A stretch of DNA of 10,755 nucleotides, taken from NCBI GenBank assembly GCA_028565635.1, contig JAOXYB010060313.1:1-10755 (forward strand), read 5' to 3'. A model generated the notes under the pieces. It saw only the letters and a program-made list of their open reading frames with translations, was not told where the DNA came from and ran no database searches. Below are positions 5,728-10,755 of this stretch, piece after piece (within the stretch, counting starts at the first letter, position 1; each line of letters begins with the position of its first letter). Both the position numbers and the translations under genes were made by a program. This DNA is from Phoronis ovalis. Taxonomy: Eukaryota > Phoronida > Phoronidae.

Positions 5728-8700
5728 CTGCAAAAAGTAAGTAAAACACAGTACGTTAATTCTCATCAAATACCGTGCGGCACCTCTGAAGAAAATTGAA
5801 GATTCGTACATTTATGTTCTGGCGTGACAAGGCGTTGCTTCGAAATACCAGTGCTGTTACTGATGCAGCAAATACATCCGAGAGGTCACCAGGTATTTGA
5901 GCTTATGTGTTTATTTTAAAAAATATATACACGATCACAATTACTTTTTTAATAGCAAACATGCATACTTACTAAACTAAGCTGGGTGTGCTCAATAGAA
6001 ACCTCATCGTCAAACTGCACAGTTTCAAGTCCCTGTTAAATATAAGTAATGTGAGAAGATGAATCAGTGATAGCACATAATGATATGAATATGAATATAA
6101 AGAAATCATGATAAGTTTCATTTTGAAATTTTGTATCCTTCTTTTTAAGCAATGAACAGTGCATGTACAAACTTCTTTCAAATGGCTATTGGTATTGCTT
6201 TCAGCAACGGACAGCAGCGATTAATGATATTGTAAATGCACGTTTGGTAGTCTCAGTTATAATTAATACTTACAAACACATCTTTTGGTTTTAAAAGACC
6301 AATTTGTACAAATACAGGATCCTCCTCAGCATTGGCTAAAATACGACTTTTTCGCCTTCCTTCTGCTATTTGTCTCTCTGTCGAAACGACAGAAAATTGA
6401 CGTTTCAGATTCTTATTAGAAAATTTTGGTTTCTCCGACAGTGATACAGATCGTTGGAGCATTGGTGTTTGAAGTTTCTTCGTAGGAGGTGACGATTTCT
6501 AGAAATATATCAACTGAAGTAAGAATCTCATGCTAGAGAAGATTCAGAAGCGTCTCCAGTCAAACTTCCATACCTCTTATCTTAGGAAAAAAAACTGCTT
6601 TAACCTATAAAATCACATTGGTACCTTTTCTGACAACCTTTTCTTGTTTACTTAGAAAAATTGATTACCTTGATCTGATTACATGCTTGTTACAATATCA
6701 TTTTCATCACAGTATAGATTTATTTCAACAGATATACGGGACTATCGAATTTTATAAAGTCCTCTTATTAACACTGAATATTATTACAATCTCGCATCTA
6801 AAATGTAACCGCTTCAACTTACCAAGTGTGCTCTAGACAGAAAATAAATGTCATCCAGTTTACTTTTGGAAAATCCTGGTGTGCCTAATCTCGATGGTTC
6901 GGATTCAGGCGAAGATGTTACCGGACTATGTAGTCTTCGTGATTGACTGTCATTTATATTTAAGTTATCTTGAAGTTTAGGAAGTAAATCCTCGACCTGA
7001 TTTTCTTCATGACCATCCTTTTCTTCTCGGTCTGCGCTATCAAAATCTGTAATTTCTAAATCAAATTTTACACGTGGTCGGTGAGAACCGTCTTTAGGTT
7101 CCAATGTTGGTAACTTGATTTCATTATTTTGTGTACGTGATGATTGGTAAAGATTAATCATAGCTTGGGATATATCCGATGAAATGTCTAGATTAGGTAA
7201 TGATGTAGTACGATGCTGACCACGTCGGCTGTCAATTCGGGGGCCTATAAATAAACAGGATATGTTTAGAGATTGAGAGAATCATTAGAATTGGGAACTG
7301 TAAAAATTCCTAAAAGCATTGAGCAATAAAGTCGCTTGCGATCCTTTTATGATGAAAATGGAGTTGGAGATGAGGAACATGATGTGCATTTACACTACAC
7401 CCAATTCCATATGCAATTGAATGTTGAGAGATTCTTTACTATTTTTACATAACTGAACAATGCTGAACCTACAACGAAATTATTGCTCCTATTCTTTCCT
7501 TGCCATCCTATAAACACAATAACTATTTCATTGCTTATAACGAATATGCCAGGGTCGCGTCAATTTTCGTGTATCTTTGCACGCTCCTGAAATCTTTTAA
7601 CTGAAACATTTCATATTACCTGGCTCAGCTGTTCCTAGTCTTGGCAGAGTTCCAGGTTGCCTTACGTGTTTCTTCTGATATTCGCCCAATAGTTGCTTAG
7701 CTGTTCGAGCCGATACATTTTTGAGTTGTTTCAATACTTGAACAGTTCCCTAAAGAAATAAATATAAACATTATACTTTTGTCTCATAAATGGATTAAAA
7801 AACAAAAAGGACATGTTCGCTATTACATCGGTACTTGTAGTGTTGTTTGCTGTTTATTGTTAATTGTACGTGCGTTTTTGCTTCTATTTATGACCATGAT
7901 TAAGAAATAGCGGGCGTAAAATGTATATAAACTATATCGGTTTTCGTAATAATGCATAGAAGTTGAATATTGATTTTTTAAGCCCACTGCTATCTACTTA
8001 CTGTTTTAACTATATAAATCCATTCTGCTTGACTACTGTTTTCAATAATTACACTCCCTCTTCGGAAAAAATGGAACAAACATTCACTTTCATTTTCTTC
8101 TTGGGATAATAAATCTAAAGGCCACTCTCGCAGAAACTGAATGTACTTCCTAAAATCGAAGTGAATTAGTACTTATATATAAGTATTCATATGTTTCCTA
8201 ACAATAAAACTCTATCAATCGATGACTACGGACCATCTGCATGGCGGATATTTTGCAAGTATAAGCAGGAGCGTCGCTCATGTAGTTTATCTTATCTGTG
8301 TGCCTTAATTTACAATTAAAAAGACAATCAGAAATATGAATGTTTTTTCACTATATATGCTATGTAGTGCATCTTCCCATATTGCACATGTAATTAATTT
8401 ACAAAGAATTAAAAAGACAATCAGAAATATGTAGGTTTTTCCATTATGCTATGTAGAACCTCTTCCCATATTTCGCACGCTTTCATCCGTTAGTGCTTAC
8501 TAGCGAGAGGGAAAGGAAAGAGAAGGGGCCAGGAATGGGAGAAAATCATCCACTTTTATATTGTTTTTAAAATTCGAATTAAGTTAACCTTTGTGTTATA
8601 TGTTTTGTTCACCTTACTGCAATTATCAGTGATATATAAATACGTCCCAGAGCTTATGTATGTACAACTGACACCATATTACTAACCGTAAAAACAGCAC

Positions 8701-10577
8701 ATGATCTGGTTCCTTTCCATCCTCTGTTCCTCTATTCATAAATATTCGGAAGAAGTCTGCCTGACCGACAACTAACACCTGCATTGCACTAGTTGTTTGC
8801 ACTGTGGCCGCTCGTTTACTTTGGTGTAATAAGGCAACATCCTATACGTAACAATTAAAACAATGAACACAATATAAAATACTTAGACACCGTCTCACCT
8901 TGTGCTAACATTATTTTCCTGTCATGATTTGAATTATCATTAGAATTTTTTTATTTATGGATTTAATGTTTACTGATTTTTTTTAATAAGCTTGTATTTA
9001 TTGTTTGCTGTATTAAGCATACTAGGAGCGAAAACTGTTTATTCCAGCAATCGCTTATATAAATAACAGCGCTTCCTATCTATAATTTCCCTTGCTTCAA
9101 TAGTTAAAAAAAATTGCGGTAATTAAGGAGTTAGAATATATGCATAGTATTCTTACATACCCCGAAACTATTCCCTTTTGTCAATCGTCCAACAGTGGCC
9201 ATGTAGGCATCGCCGCCATCATCGCTTCTGGTCATTTTCATTATTGCTTGGCCGGCAAGTACAAAATAATAGTTTTCTGCATCATGTCCTTGACGAATAA
9301 TTATTTTCTTTTGTGGTACTCTGAAAACAAGTTATAATAACTATAAGTGTTATTTATGTTAAGACAAATATGTCTTTTAGATTAGAAGAATATTTAAATC
9401 TTATAACAGTTTGAATTGACATAAATCATTACGGTACCCGTCCATATGTGGAATCACAAAACGCAATTGCAAAAGGCACGAACTTTTATTGTGTCTGTTC
9501 AGATGATTCTCTAAGGAATAGCCTACGGGTGCTTTGCTTGTTTTAAATATATGGAATATTTCGTGACGTCACATACGACTTTTGATGGTACAAAAAACAG
9601 GCACGACAAATACCAGAATTACCTATATCAATGCAAACTCACAATCAGTTAACATTTATTTAACAGGTAACTGAGTTCTGTAAATTAAAACATTGAAATA
9701 AGTAAGAGCTGCACAATCTCAAAGTGATTGTGTCAATTGCTAAACGTATTCAGATAAAGTAAAAAAGCATATATCGTCTCTTGTTTTCGTTGCTTAATTT
9801 ATCTAAGTATAAACTAGGATATGGATGTATAAAACTCTATTATATAACCTAGGGATAAAAATAGATTTTAAAATCTAAAAATAACCTTACGTTTGGTACC
9901 ACGCCACTTTAGCTAGCTTCTCTTGCATATGTAGAGGGTATTCTGCGTACGATCTTAACGTTTGTAAACCTGCTATAACTTGCTGAACCATTTCTGGTGT
10001 TCTAGCTCCTGAAGGTAAAGTCAAAGTCTTCATAACTTCTTGGCTTAAGTTAATCTAAAACATTTGTTAAAAAAACGGTATTCAAGCGCGGTTTTTATAG
10101 GACTGGAACTAAGTACCCAATCTAATTGAAGAACCAGTAAAGAAACTGTTTCAATAGGCAAAAGTGTACAAGAAATTGAAGTAAAAACTGTTATTTAGCA
10201 TAGTATGAAAAATGCAGATTATGCTTGCCACAATGGTGAAAAAGTCGCCATCTTTAGTGGGATCATAAAAGCTCACATGGGAAAATAACAACGTATTTTC
10301 GCAACATTTATGCCGGGTTAATTATCACATACAAACAACGATTCTTCCAAAAGTAATGTCTGTCTCGGGTATTTTTACATTTCGTAGTTCGTACTCATGT
10401 CTTGTTCATGCGTCGTACATGTACATGTGCCTAAACCAAGCAACGCTTACCTCCCTATTGGCTTTGTAGTAATTTTTGTCAAATGATAATCCAGCTTCCT
10501 TTAATCCTGCTGGGAAATTATTTTCCTCAATTTCCTTGGCTAAATCAACGAACGTTTTCAACTGCCTTTCTTCTTCA
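5512..10577 (-). CDS. CNBD2: CNBD2-like cyclic-nucleotide-binding protein, 5'-partial, 10 visible exons
   Basis: Reading the minus strand, exons 10577-10451, 10054-9891, 9320-9161, 8841-8687, 8149-8002, 7749-7620, 7244-6823, 6498-6274, 6032-5973 and 5727-5512 join in frame to 601 residues and TAA. A helical N-terminal part (1-97; YPLHMQEKLAKVAWYQ typical of this family) leads into the first CNBD (98-185): IIIRQGHDAENYYFVLAG, FG 149-150, and cassette DVALLHQSKRAATV with R160 present and Asp for the usual Glu. WPLD (211-214) is followed by a second CNBD begun at HFFRRG (226-231) and EWIYIVKTG, broken by a polar linker of about 234 residues (261-494), and finished at VFVQI..KFF (about 497-545). 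The reading frame is intact throughout. Predicted cytosolic: no membrane segment seen. Known for the family: mouse CRIS binds cAMP and acts in spermatogenesis; the role here is inferred. The first exon(s) and ATG lie right of the window. Confidence 0.87.
5973..6032 (-). CDS. CNBD2: minus gene, visible exon 9: 20-codon exon of second CNBD
   Basis: Acceptor ATTTAACAG, donor GTTTA|GTAAGT, exactly 20 codons, phase 0 at both ends: GLETVQFDDEVSIEHTQLSL. Joined to the next exon it reads LSL-VSRGAE, the counterpart of VSL-VSDGAE, which is continuous in the plus gene. This homology fixes a very small exon that would be missed by length alone. Confidence 0.85.
6274..6498 (-). CDS. CNBD2: minus gene, visible exon 8: basic linker and re-entry into second CNBD
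   Basis: Acceptor ATATTTCTAG, donor GTTT|GTAAGT, 75 codons, phase 0 at both ends. KSSPPTKKLQTPMLQRSVSL, SEKPKFSNKNLKRQFSVVST and ERQIAEGRRKSRILANAEED form a basic linker with an RRKS site; DPVFVQIGLLKPKDVF then re-enters the fold, matching ETVFVQIQKLGSKDNF of the plus gene. Confidence 0.87.
6499..6822 (-). other. minus-gene intron between exons 7 and 8
   Basis: Nothing beyond the splice sites recognised; a plus-strand open frame at 6618-6836 is AT-rich noise. Confidence 0.75.
6823..7244 (-). CDS. CNBD2: minus gene, visible exon 7: long polar linker
   Basis: The largest exon, 140 codons after two split-codon bases. Acceptor TATTTATAG, donor CACTTG|GTAAGT. The product is rich in Ser, Asp, Glu, Arg and Pro (PRIDSRRGQHRTTSLPNLD.., DREEKDGHEENQVEDLLPK.., SRRLHSPVTSSPESEPSRLG) and looks disordered, with several Ser/Thr-Pro sites. 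An ATG in it at 7161 is internal; homologous exons upstream show it is not the gene start. Confidence 0.86.
7245..7619 (-). other. minus-gene intron between exons 6 and 7
   Basis: Phase 1 intron splitting a Gly codon. No other feature seen. Confidence 0.75.
7620..7749 (-). CDS. CNBD2: minus gene, visible exon 6: beta strand then linker start
   Basis: Acceptor TTTCTTTAG, donor CCAG|GTAATA. GTVQVLKQLKNVSARTAKQL completes the strand begun in the previous exon; LGEYQKKHVRQPGTLPRLGT, then AEPG, begins the polar linker. GTVQVLKQL matches GSCRVLKSL of the plus gene. It exits with one base of a Gly codon. Confidence 0.83.
8002..8149 (-). CDS. CNBD2: minus gene, visible exon 5: connector and start of second CNBD
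   Basis: Acceptor TCGATTTTAG, donor AAAACA|GTAAGT. It encodes KYIQFLREWPLDLLSQEENE, SECLFHFFRRGSVIIENSSQ and AEWIYIVKT. WPLDLL, CLFHFFRRG and EWIYIVKT match WPLDVL, CLFTYFRRG and EWIYVVKT of the plus gene, where an intron splits the RR pair instead. Exit is phase 0 just before the Gly of VKTG. Confidence 0.89.
8150..8686 (-). other. minus-gene intron between exons 4 and 5
   Basis: Phase 2 intron with the 84-bp tandem duplication and a purine-rich stretch near 8506-8545 (plus strand). No exon found. Confidence 0.75.
8307..8480. repeat. imperfect tandem duplication, about 84 bp x 2, in minus-gene intron
   Basis: Copy one (8307-8390) and copy two (8396-8480) share ATTAAAAAGACAATCAGAAA plus TATG, then GCTATGTAG and TCTTCCCATATT, in the same order and spacing with small insertions and substitutions. 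It lies wholly within the intron 8150-8686. Confidence 0.9.
8687..8841 (-). CDS. CNBD2: minus gene, visible exon 4: phosphate-binding cassette and domain end
   Basis: Acceptor TACGTATAG, donor TTACG|GTTAGT. It encodes DVALLHQSKRAATVQTTSAM, QVLVVGQADFFRIFMNRGTE and DGKEPDHVLFL plus a split Arg. With the preceding FG this makes FGDVAL-----RAATV, the cassette of the first CNBD, with Asp for the common Glu. EPDHVLFLR matches EPEHIQFLR of the plus gene. Confidence 0.89.
8842..9160 (-). other. minus-gene intron between exons 3 and 4
   Basis: Phase 0 intron after FG, at the same place as plus-gene intron 789-1065. No other feature seen. Confidence 0.78.
9161..9320 (-). CDS. CNBD2: minus gene, visible exon 3: first CNBD, beta strands 1-5
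   Basis: Acceptor GTTTTCAG, donor GGG|GTATGT. It encodes VPQKKIIIRQGHDAENYYFV, then LAGQAIMKMTRSDDGGDAYM and ATVGRLTKGNSFG. The RQGH-A--YYFVLAG pattern is the standard beta-turn-beta signature of cyclic-nucleotide-binding domains. Its last 29 residues correspond to the whole plus-gene exon at 700-788; the plus gene has an extra intron here. Confidence 0.9.
9321..9890 (-). other. minus-gene intron between exons 2 and 3
   Basis: Phase 2 intron. Contains the GTGACGTCAC palindrome; otherwise nothing recognised. Confidence 0.75.
9563..9572. promoter_or_regulatory. palindromic CRE-type motif GTGACGTCAC in intron
   Basis: Contains the full TGACGTCA octamer bound by CREB/ATF factors in animals. It lies in the minus-gene intron 9321-9890. 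A single match could be chance; no other promoter signal was found around it. Confidence 0.25.
9891..10054 (-). CDS. CNBD2: minus gene, visible exon 2: helices before first CNBD
   Basis: Acceptor ATGTTTTAG, donor AAAC|GTAAGG on the minus strand. It encodes INLSQEVMKTLTLPSGARTP, EMVQQVIAGLQTLRSYAEYP and LHMQEKLAKVAWYQ. The YPLHMQEKLAKVAWYQ run is the characteristic lead-in to the CNBD in CNBD2-type proteins. It exits in phase 2 and is completed to Thr by the next exon. Confidence 0.85.
10055..10450 (-). other. minus-gene intron between exons 1 and 2
   Basis: Phase 0 intron. Contains a 12-base palindrome ACATGTACATGT at 10417-10428, probably chance. The remaining 10578-10755 is upstream intron with no exon visible. 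Confidence 0.7.
10451..10577 (-). CDS. CNBD2: minus gene, visible exon 1: helical N-terminal region
   Basis: Read on the minus strand, the acceptor is TGTCTACAG and the donor GAG|GTAAGC. One base completes an upstream codon, then 42 codons: EEERQLKTFVDLAKEIEENN, followed by FPAGLKEAGLSFDKNYYKAN and RE. Charged and helical in look, lying before the CNBD. No ORF of this size stands out alone; support is the phase fit to the next exon. Confidence 0.78.
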
Positions 10578-10755
10578 CTGTAGACATTGTAGCAATGAAA
10601 AGTACAGCAATATACATTTTTAGCTCAGTAAAATTTATAAGAATAAATTATGAAAATACACAGAATGAAAACATAAATGCAGTTGTTGTTGGTTGGAAGG
10701 ATTTACAAAAATGAACTTAATTTCAAAGCATTAAAATGTAATGTGAGCACTATAT

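Noticed and set aside
5849-5901. Minus-strand open segment (IPGDLSDVFAASVTAL) that looked like an exon joining VSRGAE
   Set aside because: It would need a phase 1 upstream donor, but the exon at 5973-6032 ends in phase 0. Direct splicing 5973 to 5727 gives a clean LSL-VSRGAE match to the plus gene.
5972-6181. Minus-strand ORF overlapping exon 9
   Set aside because: It reads the 20-codon exon in the wrong frame; the frame giving GLETVQFDDE is supported by the paralogue.
6618-6836. Plus-strand ORF antisense to a minus-gene intron
   Set aside because: Hydrophobic AT-driven translation without start context, domain or splice support.
9140-9337. Plus-strand ORF antisense to minus-gene exon 3
   Set aside because: It is the complement of the exon encoding RQGHDAENYYFV; the minus strand carries the clear CNBD.
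10417-10428. Palindrome ACATGTACATGT
   Set aside because: Short alternating sequence in an intron with no partner signal; likely chance.
1-10755. Prokaryotic features: operons, CRISPR, insertion sequences, toxin-antitoxin genes
   Set aside because: Spliced genes with GT/AG introns and poly(A) signals show a eukaryotic locus; no repeat-spacer array, transposase or ribosome binding site was found.

Overview
The window is nuclear DNA from an animal. It is AT-rich, and short exons (60-422 bases) are joined by canonical GT/AG introns of roughly 120-775 bases, many with GTAAGT-type donors. There are no operons, ribosome binding sites or bacterial features. The species cannot be read from the sequence; an invertebrate with compact AT-rich introns fits best. 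This placement is inference.

Two protein-coding genes lie tail to tail. The plus-strand gene (visible exons 700-4596, 5' end outside the window) and the minus-strand gene (visible exons 10577 down to 5512, 5' end outside the window) encode homologous proteins with two cyclic-nucleotide-binding domains (CNBDs). They resemble CNBD2 (called CRIS in mouse), a cytosolic cAMP-binding protein needed for sperm formation and flagellar bending. I rebuilt eight exons giving 374 residues for the plus gene and ten exons giving 601 residues for the minus gene. Every junction keeps the frame, and each gene ends at one stop codon.

Both proteins have the same plan: a first CNBD with an intact phosphate-binding cassette (FGELAL..RSATV in the plus gene, FGDVAL..RAATV in the minus gene), a helical connector with the shared WPLD motif, the first strands of a second CNBD (FRRG..EWIY.VKTG), a long polar insertion (about 130 or 234 residues), and then the second half of that CNBD (VFVQI..F-GL..VS.GAE..KFF), which lacks the cassette arginine. 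The minus gene also shows the helical region before the first CNBD (exons at 10451-10577 and 9891-10054).

Region by region: 1-699 is intron or 5' flank with a 26-bp triple repeat. 700-4596 is the plus gene, with a decayed duplicate of its third visible exon at about 1446-1540 and a 48-T run against a splice acceptor at 2758-2805. 4597-5511 is the shared 3' intergenic stretch, with candidate poly(A) signals and small hairpins. 5512-10577 is the minus gene, with an 84-bp intronic tandem duplication. 10578-10755 is intron. The two genes share only two clearly equivalent intron positions, so the pair looks like an old inverted duplication rather than a recent one. No mobile element, CRISPR array, tRNA or rRNA was recognised.
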